8,939 bases of DNA, taken from contig JAIRWW010000080.1 of assembly GCA_031268685.1 (NCBI GenBank), positions 1 to 8,939 on the forward strand. Direction: 5' to 3'. Below are positions 1 through 6,302 of the stretch, in pieces. A program made the translations under genes and the position numbers. Under the pieces are notes generated by a model. It saw nothing but the letters and a program-made list of their open reading frames with translations. It had not been told where the DNA came from and did not search any database. Positions within the stretch are counted from its first letter, which is position 1. Each line of letters opens with the position of its first letter. Origin of the DNA: Azoarcus sp. (GTDB lineage Bacteria > Pseudomonadota > Gammaproteobacteria > Burkholderiales > Rhodocyclaceae).

Positions 1-338
1 TCGCCGCGTGCGCTCCATTCGATGAGTTCGGCAGCAGCGGCGCGCGGCCCGAGGCGTGGCAAGGACAAGTCGCGCCGCCGCGCAGTAAGCGCCGCCGCGA
101 ATACAGTGCCTGCAAGTGCTTCTGGTAATGTATTAACTACTTTTGCCGCGGCAAGCACGTCGCCCGCACCAGACGCCCTCGCTTCAGCTACGGGATCGGG
201 AAACGAAGCAGGCGAAACCAGCCACAGCCGCCCAAGACCCATGGTTTTCATCGCCCGAGCCGCCGCGCCGATGTTGCCGGGATGGCTGGTACGGACGAGC
301 ACGACACGGACGCGGTCGAGCGGCAAAAGGTCGTTCAT
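1..338 (-). CDS. trmJ: tRNA (cytidine/uridine-32-2'-O)-methyltransferase TrmJ, N-terminal part (gene runs off the window)
   Basis: TrmJ methylates the 2'-OH of nucleotide 32 in the anticodon loop of certain tRNAs, using S-adenosylmethionine. The 112 visible codons read as a SpoU/TrmH-type SPOUT N-terminus: [20 protein letters not shown] (residues 12-31) followed by [12 protein letters not shown], closely matching the E. coli TrmJ segment [20 protein letters not shown]. A downstream [10 protein letters not shown] stretch corresponds to the E. coli TSARSRTLPW region. The C-terminal half, which forms the cofactor-binding knot, lies beyond position 1. The ATG at 336-338 is chosen because homologues begin a few residues before this motif; an in-frame ATG at 374 would add 12 residues. 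No good Shine-Dalgarno sequence precedes either start. The gene follows rplQ on the same strand after 152 bp. Identification comes from recognising the motif; I am confident of the family and fairly confident of the subfamily. Confidence 0.88.
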   Translation of the reverse strand, partial: [112 protein letters not shown]

Positions 339-351
339 GTTGGATGTAGAA

Positions 352-372
352 GCCCCAGGCTTGATCCGGGGC
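352..372 (-). repeat. Inverted repeat or hairpin just upstream of trmJ
   Basis: On the minus strand GCCCCGG (372-366) can pair with CTGGGGC (358-352) around a 7-nt loop, giving a 7-bp stem with one G-U pair. The sequence after it is TTCTACATCC, only partly T-rich, and the stem ends 13 nt before the trmJ ATG. It could be a weak terminator for the rplQ transcript, a structure affecting trmJ translation, or part of a dispersed intergenic repeat. The sequence alone does not decide. Confidence 0.4.
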
Positions 373-382
373 ATCCAAGCCT
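357..382. repeat. Overlapping alternative inverted repeat AGGCTTG/CAAGCCT
   Basis: A perfect 7-bp dyad has arms at 357-363 and 376-382 around a 12-nt spacer. It overlaps the 352-372 hairpin, so the two structures exclude each other in a single RNA. Nested GC-rich dyads of this kind resemble the palindromic units that recur in intergenic DNA of many proteobacteria. Only one copy is visible here. Confidence 0.4.
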
Positions 383-384
383 GC

Positions 385-407
385 CCAGCAGAACCTGCCT
401 GCGCTGG
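385..407. repeat. Imperfect inverted repeat with CCAGC/GCTGG ends
   Basis: CCAGCAG at 385-391 faces CTGCGCTGG at 399-407. The arms pair as a bulged stem around a 7-nt loop. It lies next to the 357-382 dyad, making one dyad-rich block of about 55 bp upstream of trmJ. Confidence 0.3.
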
Positions 408-443
408 AGCAAAACGGAGAACTATCGAATCGGATCGAGACTT

Positions 444-462
444 CTACACCTTGTGAGTGTAG
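444..462 (-). terminator. Weak hairpin 29 bp after rplQ, possible terminator or processing site
   Basis: On the minus strand CTACAC (462-457) pairs perfectly with GTGTAG (449-444), with one further U-G pair inside. The stem is short, only half GC, and is followed by AAGTCTCG with no T run. It is therefore not a convincing intrinsic terminator. It is listed because it is the first dyad after the alpha operon. Confidence 0.2.
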
Positions 463-490
463 GGAAAGCGGCTTCTACCAATCTTTCTCT

Positions 491-907
491 TTACGCTGCG
501 GCTGAAACCTCGGCGTCGGCTTTTGGCGCGGTAGCGACTTCGCCACCTTCCGGGCGATCCAGTAGTTCGACGAGCGCCAGCGGCGCGTTGTCGCCAACAC
601 GGAAGCCACATTTGAGAATGCGCAGATAGCCGCCATTGCGATTGGCGTAGCGCGCACCGAGTTCGTCGAAAATCTTGACCACCATCTCACGGTCGCGCAA
701 GCGGTTGAAGGCCAAGCGACGATTGGAGAGATTCGGCTTCTTGCCAAGGGTGATCAACGGCTCAACCACTCGGCGCAATTCTTTCGCCTTGGGCAGGGTC
801 GTCTGGATGAGTTCATGGCGCAGCAGCGAGTTGGCCATGTTGCGAAACATGGCCTGACGATGACTGCTGGTCCGGTTCAGCTTGCGAAGGCCATTGCGGT
901 GACGCAT
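491..907 (-). CDS. rplQ: 50S ribosomal protein L17
   Basis: L17 is a large-subunit protein that binds 23S rRNA near the exit-tunnel side of the ribosome. The protein has 138 residues and opens with the family-typical [17 protein letters not shown] block, then [19 protein letters not shown]. coli L17 has 127 residues; the excess here is an Ala/Glu-rich tail of about 20 residues after VELLDRPEG, a variable region in this family. The ATG at 907 follows an AGAGGA ribosome-binding site about 8 nt upstream. It lies 28 bp after rpoA and closes the alpha operon, the conserved last position in proteobacteria. The stop is TAA. Confidence 0.98.
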   Translation of the reverse strand: MRHRNGLRKLNRTSSHRQAMFRNMANSLLRHELIQTTLPKAKELRRVVEPLITLGKKPNLSNRRLAFNRLRDREMVVKIFDELGARYANRNGGYLRILKCGFRVGDNAPLALVELLDRPEGGEVATAPKADAEVSAAA

Positions 908-935
908 TGTTAAATCCTCTTTTGTCCGTCGGCAA

Positions 936-1916
936 TCAACCGAGCTTGTCCAGCCCGGCCGGCGGCCAGTTTTCCAATTTCATTCCAAGCGTCAGCCCGC
1001 GTGATGCCAACACTTCCTTGATTTCGTTGAGCGACTTGCGCCCCAGGTTTGGCGTTTTCAGCAGTTCGGTTTCGGTGCGCTGAATCAGGTCGCCAATGTA
1101 GTAGATGTTTTCGGCCTTCAAACAGTTGGCCGAACGCACAGTAAGTTCGAGATCGTCGACCGGGCGCAGCAGCACCGGGTCTACGACGATGTCGCTCTTG
1201 ATCGGCGCATCGACGCGGGTGTCCTGCAAATCGGCGAATACCGCCAATTGGTCCATCAACACCTTGGCGGCGTAGCGGATCGCTTCTTCTGGATCGACCG
1301 CGCCATTGGTCTCGATGTCGATCACCAGCCGGTCGAGGTCGGTGCGTTGTTCGACACGCGCGCTCTCCACCTGATAACTGACACGACGCACCGGGCTAAA
1401 CGAAGCATCAAGCAAGATGTGCCCGATAGATTTGCTCTCGGTGCTGACCGGACGGGTATTGCCCGGTACGTAGCCACGGCCTTCTTCGATCTTGATCTGC
1501 ATGTCGAGCTTGCCGCCCGGCGCCAGATGTGCGATTACGTGCTCGGGATTTATGATGTCGACGCCATGATCGGTTTCGATATCGGCGGCAGTCACCGTGC
1601 CTTCCCCGCTTTTGGCCAGACGCAGGGTCACTTCTCCGCGGCTGTGGAGCTTGAACACGACGCCCTTCAGGTTGAGCAGCAGATCGACAATGTCCTCGCG
1701 CATGCCGTCCAGCGTCGAATACTCGTGCAGCACGCCTTCAATCGTGACTTCGGTGGCGGCATGCCCCGGCAGCGACGACAGGAGGATGCGGCGCAGCGCA
1801 TTCCCAAGAGTATGGCCAAAACCCCGCTCGAATGGCTCCATCGTCACACGAGCCTGGGCGCGTGTGACACTTTGGACATCAATGATGCGCGGTTTCAACA
1901 ATTCATTGCTTTGCAT
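936..1916 (-). CDS. rpoA: DNA-directed RNA polymerase alpha subunit
   Basis: RpoA dimerises and nucleates assembly of core RNA polymerase; its C-terminal domain contacts UP-element DNA and activators. The N-terminal domain (about residues 1-230) contains [19 protein letters not shown], the dimerisation and beta-contact motif, and [18 protein letters not shown]. After a linker, the C-terminal domain carries [10 protein letters not shown]; its Arg corresponds to E. coli R265, which contacts DNA. It ends with [10 protein letters not shown]. The length is 326 residues from the ATG at 1916 (E. coli 329). An in-frame ATG two codons upstream (1922) is possible, but the GGGGA ribosome-binding site lies only 1-2 nt before it and about 7 nt before 1916, and related proteins begin with MQS. 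The gene is 36 bp past the rpsD stop, downstream of a hairpin. Confidence 0.98.
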   Translation of the reverse strand: MQSNELLKPRIIDVQSVTRAQARVTMEPFERGFGHTLGNALRRILLSSLPGHAATEVTIEGVLHEYSTLDGMREDIVDLLLNLKGVVFKLHSRGEVTLRLAKSGEGTVTAADIETDHGVDIINPEHVIAHLAPGGKLDMQIKIEEGRGYVPGNTRPVSTESKSIGHILLDASFSPVRRVSYQVESARVEQRTDLDRLVIDIETNGAVDPEEAIRYAAKVLMDQLAVFADLQDTRVDAPIKSDIVVDPVLLRPVDDLELTVRSANCLKAENIYYIGDLIQRTETELLKTPNLGRKSLNEIKEVLASRGLTLGMKLENWPPAGLDKLG

Positions 1917-1944
1917 CGACATTTCCCCGAAACCAGAAACTCGC

Positions 1945-1962
1945 CTCCCGCATCAGCGGGAG
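1945..1962 (-). promoter_or_regulatory. Perfect hairpin enclosing the rpsD stop codon, upstream of rpoA
   Basis: On the minus strand CTCCCGC (1962-1956) and GCGGGAG (1951-1945) form a perfect 7-bp, mostly GC stem. Its 4-nt loop TGAT contains the rpsD TGA stop. There is no T tract, so it is not a standard terminator. It could pause RNA polymerase, be an mRNA processing site, or limit coupling between S4 and RpoA translation. The structure is visible; any function is inferred. Confidence 0.45.
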
Positions 1963-2582
1963 TACAGTTCCACGACCAGACCTTCGTTGATCGTGGGCGG
2001 CAGATCGTCGCGCGCCGGATAAGCCTTGAATGTGCCTTTGCCAGCCTTGGCGTCGACTTCGATCCAAGCCGGAAAACCGCGCGACTCGTTAGCTTCGAGC
2101 GCGGCTTTCACACGCAGCGTGCCGCGAACATGCTCGACAAGCTCGATGATGTCGCCTGGACGCACGAGGTAGGACGGGATGTTCACGCGCTTGCCATTCA
2201 CCAGCACGCCGTTATGTCGAACGACTTGGCGCGCCTCGGCGCGCGAAGCGCCGAAACCCATGCGATAGGCAACGGAATCCAGCCGCCCTTCAAGCAGTTG
2301 CAACAGGTTTTCGCCAGTCTGACCGCGCCGGCGGGCGGCTTCGGCATAAACACGGCGGAACTGGCGTTCAAGCACGCCGTAGAGACGGCGGATTTTTTGC
2401 TTTTCGCGCAGTTGCTCGCCATAGCCTGACAGGCGCTGGCCAGAACGCTGGCCATGCTGGCCGGGCGCATAGGTGCGATGTTCAATCGCACATTTGTCGG
2501 TAAAACACCTTTCCGCCTTTAGAAACATCTTTTCGCCTTCACGGCGGCACTGGCGGCACTTGGGGTCGAGATTACGAGCCAC
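1953..2582 (-). CDS. rpsD: 30S ribosomal protein S4, four-cysteine (zinc-type) form
   Basis: S4 is a primary 16S rRNA-binding protein that starts assembly of the 30S body. In E. coli it also represses alpha-operon translation and takes part in rRNA antitermination. The protein has 209 residues. The N-terminus carries C9-x2-C12 and C26-x4-C31, the zinc-ribbon cysteines of C+ S4 proteins, which the E. coli protein lacks. A helical region follows ([19 protein letters not shown]), then the S4 RNA-binding domain from about residue 99 to 155 ([15 protein letters not shown]). It ends in VVELYSR. The start is a GTG at 2582 with a strong AAGGAG site 5 nt upstream, 12 bp after rpsK. The homologous MARNLDPK opening supports this start. 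Confidence 0.98.
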   Translation of the reverse strand: MARNLDPKCRQCRREGEKMFLKAERCFTDKCAIEHRTYAPGQHGQRSGQRLSGYGEQLREKQKIRRLYGVLERQFRRVYAEAARRRGQTGENLLQLLEGRLDSVAYRMGFGASRAEARQVVRHNGVLVNGKRVNIPSYLVRPGDIIELVEHVRGTLRVKAALEANESRGFPAWIEVDAKAGKGTFKAYPARDDLPPTINEGLVVELYSR

Positions 2583-2594
2583 GTTAACTCCTTG

Positions 2595-2984
2595 TCAGAT
2601 GCGCCGCTTCTTCGGCGGACGGCAGCCATTATGCGGAATGGGCGTGATGTCGGTGATGCTGGCGATGCGAATCCCCAGCGCATTGAGCGCCCGGATCGCG
2701 GATTCGCGGCCCGGTCCCGGCCCTTTCACGCGTACTTCGAGATTTTTGATGCCGCATTCCTGCGCCACCTTGCCAGCCGCTTCCGCCGCAACCTGAGCGG
2801 CGAACGGGGTGCTTTTACGCGAACCCTTGAAGCCGGCGCCACCGGAAGTCGCCCACGACAGAGCGTTGCCCTGGCGGTCGGTGATGGTGATGATGGTGTT
2901 GTTGAAACTGGCATGAACGTGCGCGATGCCTTCCGCGACGTTCTTTTTGATCTTTTTGCGAACCTTGGTTGCAGTCTTGGCCAT
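2595..2984 (-). CDS. rpsK: 30S ribosomal protein S11
   Basis: S11 lies on the platform of the small subunit beside S7 and helps shape the E-site and mRNA exit region. At 129 residues it equals the E. coli length. Recognisable blocks are [19 protein letters not shown] (about residues 24-42), [38 protein letters not shown] and the C-terminal [11 protein letters not shown]. The ATG at 2984 has an AGGAAA site about 7 nt upstream. It is 12 bp after rpsM and 12 bp before rpsD, the standard alpha-operon order, consistent with coordinated translation. Confidence 0.98.
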   Translation of the reverse strand: MAKTATKVRKKIKKNVAEGIAHVHASFNNTIITITDRQGNALSWATSGGAGFKGSRKSTPFAAQVAAEAAGKVAQECGIKNLEVRVKGPGPGRESAIRALNALGIRIASITDITPIPHNGCRPPKKRRI

Positions 2985-2996
2985 TATCGTTTCCTG

Positions 2997-3359
2997 TTAC
3001 TTCTTGCCGGCAACCGCTTTGCTCGGTCCTTTGCGGGTACGGGCATTTGTACGGGTACGCTGCCCGCGAACCGGCAAGCCGCGACGATGACGCACGCCAC
3101 GGTAGCATCCCAGATCCATCAGGCGCTTGATGTTCATTGTTACTTCGCGGCGCAGGTCGCCTTCGATCACGAAACGGCTCACTTCCTCGCGCAGGCGTTC
3201 CATGTCGGACTCGGTGAGATCTTTGATCTTGGCCGAGCGCGCAACGCCTGCGGCGTCGCAAATCTTCTGGGCGCGCGGACGACCTACCCCATAGATGGCG
3301 GTAAGCGCGATCTCGGCGTGCTTGTGGTTGGGAATGTTCACCCCGGCAATACGGGCCAT
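2997..3359 (-). CDS. rpsM: 30S ribosomal protein S13
   Basis: S13 is in the head of the small subunit. It contacts P-site tRNA and forms bridges to 23S rRNA helix 38 and to L5. The 120-residue protein opens with [20 protein letters not shown] and continues [13 protein letters not shown], a helix-two-turn-helix RNA-binding region. The basic C-terminus ([20 protein letters not shown], then [13 protein letters not shown]) is the tRNA-contacting tail. E. coli S13 has 118 residues. The ATG at 3359 follows a GAGGAA site. The 54-bp gap upstream is the widest inside the ribosomal cluster and marks the spc/alpha boundary, where a promoter candidate lies. Confidence 0.98.
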   Translation of the reverse strand: MARIAGVNIPNHKHAEIALTAIYGVGRPRAQKICDAAGVARSAKIKDLTESDMERLREEVSRFVIEGDLRREVTMNIKRLMDLGCYRGVRHRRGLPVRGQRTRTNARTRKGPSKAVAGKK

Positions 3360-3387
3360 TCGTTCTTCCTCGAATGCGAAACGTTAG

Positions 3388-3417
3388 ATTTTAATACTGC
3401 GAAGGCGTTGAAATCAA
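3388..3417 (-). promoter_or_regulatory. Candidate sigma-70-type promoter for the alpha operon
   Basis: On the minus strand TTGATT (3417-3412, overlapping the rpmJ stop) and TAAAAT (3393-3388) are separated by 18 nt. They match the TTGACA and TATAAT consensus at 4 and 5 of 6 positions. Transcription would start near 3381, about 20 nt before the rpsM ATG. E. coli has its alpha-operon promoter at the same gene junction. This is a visual match only, so support is moderate at best. Confidence 0.35.
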
Positions 3418-3527
3418 CCTTGGCGCTGTTTGTGGCGCGGGTCGCTGCAAATGACCCTGACTACGCCCTTGCGGCGAATGATCTTGCAGTGGCGGCACAG
3501 CCGCTTGACGGAAGCCTGCACTCTCAT
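3414..3527 (-). CDS. rpmJ: 50S ribosomal protein L36, zinc-binding form
   Basis: L36 is the smallest large-subunit protein and folds around one zinc ion in 23S rRNA. This 37-codon gene was read directly from the sequence: [20 protein letters not shown], then [17 protein letters not shown]. The zinc ligands C11, C14, C27 and H32 are all present, so it is the C+ form, the type that many bacteria pair with a zinc-free paralogue used under zinc starvation. The ATG at 3527 follows an AGAGGAGC site 5 nt upstream. It lies 29 bp after infA and is the last gene of the spc operon. No paralogue is visible in this window. Confidence 0.96.
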   Translation of the reverse strand: MRVQASVKRLCRHCKIIRRKGVVRVICSDPRHKQRQG

Positions 3528-3556
3528 GATTTGCTCCTCTGTTTCCTGATTCTGCG

Positions 3557-3775
3557 CTATTTGGTCCGGAACACGATCCGGCCTTTCGTAAGGTCGTAAG
3601 GCGTGAGTTGAACAGTCACCCTATCGCCGGGCAGGATACGGATGTAATGCATACGCATCTTGCCCGAGATATGCCCCAGCACCATGTGGCCGTTTTCGAG
3701 CTTGACCCTAAAGGTTGCGTTGGGAAGGTTTTCAGTGACTTCCCCTTGCATCTCGATTACGTCTTCCTTAGCCAT
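3557..3775 (-). CDS. infA: Translation initiation factor IF-1
   Basis: IF-1 is an OB-fold protein that binds the A site of the 30S subunit during initiation and assists IF-2 and IF-3. The product has 72 residues, exactly the usual length, and runs from [20 protein letters not shown] to the C-terminal [28 protein letters not shown] (residues 35-51) is the characteristic RNA-binding strand region. The ATG at 3775 is only 2 bp after the secY stop (TAA), with a weak AGGT ribosome-binding site inside secY, so translation probably depends on ribosomes finishing secY. A longer in-frame reading from 3967 would overlap secY heavily and is not the real start. Its place between secY and rpmJ is typical of betaproteobacteria. 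Confidence 0.98.
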   Translation of the reverse strand: MAKEDVIEMQGEVTENLPNATFRVKLENGHMVLGHISGKMRMHYIRILPGDRVTVQLTPYDLTKGRIVFRTK

Positions 3776-3777
3776 CG

Positions 3778-5109
3778 TTACCTGACCGGGAGACCCGCCC
3801 CCTTGAAATTCGCCTTCTTCAGCAGGCTTTCGTACTGGTGCGAGAACACGTAGTTCTGCACTTGGTCTTTGAAATCCAGCGCCACCACCACCACGATCAG
3901 TAGCGAGGTGCCGCCGAAGTAAAACGATACGTTCCATTTCATCCGCAGGAATTCGGGCAGCAGGCAAACCAGGGTGATATACGTGGCTCCGACCAGCGTC
4001 AGACGCATCAGAACCTTGTCGATATAACGCGCTGTTTGTTCGCCCGGCCTGAAACCAGGCACGAAGGCACCGCTTTTCTTCAGGTTATCCGCCGTGTCGC
4101 GCGGATTGAAGACGAGCGCCGTGTAGAAAAAGCAGAAAAAGATGATCGCCAGGGCGTACAGGATGGTGTAGATAGGCTGCCCCGGCGACAGCGCAGCCGC
4201 GATATCGCGCAACCAAGACATGTTATCCGAGGAACCGACCCATTGCGCCGCAGTTGCGGGAAACAAAATAATGCTCGATGCAAAGATGGGCGGGATGACA
4301 CCCGACATGTTGAGCTTGAGCGGCAAGTGCGAACTTTGCCCGCCATAGACGCGGTTGCCGACCTGCCGTTTGGCGTAATTCACGAGAATCTTGCGCTGGG
4401 CGCGCTCGACGAAGACGACAAAAGCTGTCACCAGCACAACCAGGGCGAAGATGAACAAGGCGATAAACTCGTGGCCCTCGCGCACGATCTGCGAAATATC
4501 GCCGAGAGCCCCCGGTAGACCGGCCACGATACCGGCAAAAATGATAATCGATATACCGTTGCCGACGCCACGCTCGGTTATCTGCTCGCCGAGCCACATC
4601 AGGAAGAGCGTGCCAGTCACCAATGTAGATACGGTGACTATGCGGAAAACCAGGCCCGGATCGTAGACCAGCGCCTGACTGCCCTCGGCCTGCCCTTCCA
4701 TGCCGATGGCGATGCCCAAAGCCTGGGCAAAGGCCAGCACGACGGTGCCATAGCGTGTGTATTGCGTAATCTTGCGCCGTCCCGCCTCGCCTTCTTTCTT
4801 GATCGCTTCGAGTTGCGGTACAGCCACGGCCAGCAACTGCATGATGATCGAGGCCGAAATGTACGGCATGATCCCAAGGGTGAAAATCGACAGGCGCGAC
4901 AGGGCGCCACCCGAAAACAGATTGAACATGCCGAGGAGGCCGCCCTCGCTCCTCTCGAATATCGTTCTCAGGACGTCCTGGTTGATTCCCGGTATCGGCA
5001 GATGCGCGCCGAATCGATAGACGATGAGCGCACCGATCAGGAACAGCAGACGCCGTTTAAGATCGCCGAACTTTCCGGCGCTTCCCACGGGAGAAGCAGA
5101 CTTGGCCAC
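3778..5109 (-). CDS. secY: Protein translocase channel subunit SecY
   Basis: SecY is the inner-membrane channel of the Sec translocon; it works with SecE, SecG, SecA and the ribosome to export and insert proteins. The 443-residue length equals E. coli SecY. About ten hydrophobic segments are visible, beginning with [18 protein letters not shown] (17-34) followed by the conserved PIPGI (38-42). Other family marks are [15 protein letters not shown] (79-93), [17 protein letters not shown] (106-122), [13 protein letters not shown] (179-191), [18 protein letters not shown] (240-257) and the cytoplasmic loop GFRPGEQT, which contacts SecA or the ribosome. The start is a GTG at 5109, with AAGGA 7 nt upstream and no nearby ATG; MAK at the N-terminus agrees with homologues. 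It follows rplO after 28 bp. Confidence 0.98.
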   Translation of the reverse strand: MAKSASPVGSAGKFGDLKRRLLFLIGALIVYRFGAHLPIPGINQDVLRTIFERSEGGLLGMFNLFSGGALSRLSIFTLGIMPYISASIIMQLLAVAVPQLEAIKKEGEAGRRKITQYTRYGTVVLAFAQALGIAIGMEGQAEGSQALVYDPGLVFRIVTVSTLVTGTLFLMWLGEQITERGVGNGISIIIFAGIVAGLPGALGDISQIVREGHEFIALFIFALVVLVTAFVVFVERAQRKILVNYAKRQVGNRVYGGQSSHLPLKLNMSGVIPPIFASSIILFPATAAQWVGSSDNMSWLRDIAAALSPGQPIYTILYALAIIFFCFFYTALVFNPRDTADNLKKSGAFVPGFRPGEQTARYIDKVLMRLTLVGATYITLVCLLPEFLRMKWNVSFYFGGTSLLIVVVVALDFKDQVQNYVFSHQYESLLKKANFKGAGLPVR

Positions 5110-5137
5110 GTTCTTGTCCTTGCCTATCCGGAGGCCG

Positions 5138-5575
5138 TTACTCGGTTACGACCGAGCCGCCCGCAGCCTCGATGGCCGCACGCGCACCCTTGGTGACGCC
5201 AAGGCCGCGCAGGACGACCTTCTTGCCGATCTCGCCCGATAGAATGACCTTGGCCGATAGCGTATTGGCCGGTACGACGCCCGCCTGCATCAGCGCCAGA
5301 AGATCGATTTCTTCCACCGGCAGGGCTGCGAGTTCGGACAGACGCACTTCAACCTTACGGTCTCTGGTCAGCGACACGAAGCCGCGTTTCGGCAGCCGAC
5401 GCTGCAAGGGCATCTGCCCTCCCTCGAAACCGACCTTGTGAAAGCCGCCCGCACGGGACTTCTGGCCCTTGTGGCCGCGACCGCAGGTTTTGCCCAGACC
5501 GCAGCCGATGCCACGTCCGACGCGCTTGGCGGCGAATTTCGAGCCAGCGCCCGGTTTGATGGTATTCAGGCGCAT
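5138..5575 (-). CDS. rplO: 50S ribosomal protein L15
   Basis: L15 is a late-assembling 23S rRNA-binding protein with a long basic N-terminal extension inside the large subunit. The 145-residue product starts [20 protein letters not shown]. It has the glycine-rich [20 protein letters not shown] segment (about residues 21-40), then [20 protein letters not shown]. The globular C-terminal part contains [21 protein letters not shown]. coli L15 has 144 residues. The ATG at 5575 is separated from the rpmD stop by a single base (TGACATG), and its AGAGGGG site lies inside rpmD, so translational coupling is nearly certain. A perfect short hairpin lies over its last codons. Confidence 0.98.
   Translation of the reverse strand: MRLNTIKPGAGSKFAAKRVGRGIGCGLGKTCGRGHKGQKSRAGGFHKVGFEGGQMPLQRRLPKRGFVSLTRDRKVEVRLSELAALPVEEIDLLALMQAGVVPANTLSAKVILSGEIGKKVVLRGLGVTKGARAAIEAAGGSVVTE
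5141..5156 (-). promoter_or_regulatory. Perfect hairpin over the last codons of rplO, upstream of secY
   Basis: On the minus strand CTCGGT (5156-5151) and ACCGAG (5146-5141) form a perfect 6-bp stem with a CGTA tetraloop, ending directly at the rplO TAA. No T run follows. It is similar in position to the hairpin at the rpsD stop before rpoA. Both precede non-ribosomal genes by about 30 nt. Any function is inference. Confidence 0.35.
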
Positions 5576-5576
5576 G

Positions 5577-5762
5577 TCATTGCCCCTCTTGCTTGAGCAG
5601 GTAAGATACCTTGTTGATCATGCCGCGCACTTCCGGCGTATCGGCCAGTTCGACGCTGTGATTGAGACGGCGAAGCCCCAGACCGCGCACAGTGGCGCGA
5701 TGAGATTGCTTGGTTCCGATCACGCTCTTGACCAGTGTGACCTTGATCTTTTTGTCGGACAT
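5577..5762 (-). CDS. rpmD: 50S ribosomal protein L30
   Basis: L30 is a small alpha-beta protein of the large subunit that binds 23S rRNA. The 61-residue product (E. coli 59) contains [20 protein letters not shown] (residues 7-26) and [20 protein letters not shown], the core of the L30 family, then a helical [10 protein letters not shown] end. The ATG at 5762 is 3 bp after the rpsE stop, with a CTGGGGT ribosome-binding site inside rpsE. The stop is 1 bp from the rplO start. The tight packing on both sides suggests it is translated by ribosomes moving along the polycistronic message. Confidence 0.97.
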   Translation of the reverse strand: MSDKKIKVTLVKSVIGTKQSHRATVRGLGLRRLNHSVELADTPEVRGMINKVSYLLKQEGQ

Positions 5763-5765
5763 CGC

Positions 5766-6290
5766 TTACCCCAGGATCTCTTCTACGGTCTTGCCGCGTT
5801 TGGCCGCGATCTCCGCCGGAGTGTTTCCCGCCAGAAGGCCGTTGAGCGTGGCGCGCACGACGTTATATGGATTGGTGGAGCCGATGCACTTGCAGATGAT
5901 ATCGGTCACGCCCATGACTTCGAATACCGCTCGCATCGGGCCGCCCGCGATGATGCCCGTACCGGCAGGCGCGGGCTGCATCAGCACCGAGGCCGCGCCG
6001 TGCTTGCCGATCACGGAATGGTACAGGGTACCGCTCTTGAGCGACACCTTCTTCATCTTGCGGCGAGCTTCGTCCATCGCTTTCTGCACCGCTACCGGCA
6101 CTTCGCGGGACTTGCCCTTGCCCATTCCTATGCCGCCGTCGCCGTCGCCGACAACTGTAAGCGCCGCGAAACCGAGAATCCGGCCGCCCTTGACGACCTT
6201 GGTTACGCGATTGATTGAAACCATCTTTTCGCGCAAGCCGTCATCGCGCTCATCAGAGGCTTGCTTGCGCTGGTTCTGCTGCTTGGCCAT
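5766..6290 (-). CDS. rpsE: 30S ribosomal protein S5
   Basis: S5 sits on the solvent side of the 30S near the mRNA entry channel and affects decoding accuracy together with S4. The product has 174 residues (E. coli 167), the difference being mainly at the Gln/Arg-rich N-terminus [18 protein letters not shown]. The double-strand RNA-binding-like domain covers about residues 19-85: [20 protein letters not shown], then [20 protein letters not shown]. The C-terminal domain contains [13 protein letters not shown] sequence (here [19 protein letters not shown]), [16 protein letters not shown] and a final [11 protein letters not shown]. The ATG at 6290 follows a GCGAGG site and lies 12 bp after rplR. 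Confidence 0.98.
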   Translation of the reverse strand: MAKQQNQRKQASDERDDGLREKMVSINRVTKVVKGGRILGFAALTVVGDGDGGIGMGKGKSREVPVAVQKAMDEARRKMKKVSLKSGTLYHSVIGKHGAASVLMQPAPAGTGIIAGGPMRAVFEVMGVTDIICKCIGSTNPYNVVRATLNGLLAGNTPAEIAAKRGKTVEEILG

Positions 6291-6302
6291 TGAAAACCTC
6301 GC

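Larger units (their letters stand above)
339..490 (-). other. Intergenic region between rplQ and trmJ, rich in dyads
   Basis: This 152-bp stretch separates the last gene of the alpha operon from trmJ and carries no convincing gene. It should hold the end of the ribosomal transcript and any trmJ promoter. Several inverted repeats are visible (listed separately), but none is followed by a proper run of T on the transcribed strand, so a classical intrinsic terminator is not clear. I see no convincing -35/-10 pair for trmJ. Read-through from rplQ into trmJ remains possible. Confidence 0.6.

Noticed and set aside
22..456. A 144-codon plus-strand open frame at the window edge
   Set aside because: Composition is Ala/Arg/Ser-rich without a domain, while the opposite strand reads clearly as TrmJ over 1-338.
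444..462. A canonical intrinsic terminator after rplQ
   Set aside because: The stem is only 6-7 bp, half AT, and lacks a following T run; it is kept only as a low-confidence hairpin.
1248..2429. A 393-codon plus-strand open frame opposite rpoA and rpsD
   Set aside because: It is antisense to two unmistakable conserved genes, has no recognisable domain, and is the kind of long shadow frame that GC-rich codon bias produces.
2592..3599. A 335-codon plus-strand open frame opposite rpsK, rpsM, rpmJ and the end of infA
   Set aside because: It is fully antisense to essential genes with full-length family matches; its product has no motif I recognise.
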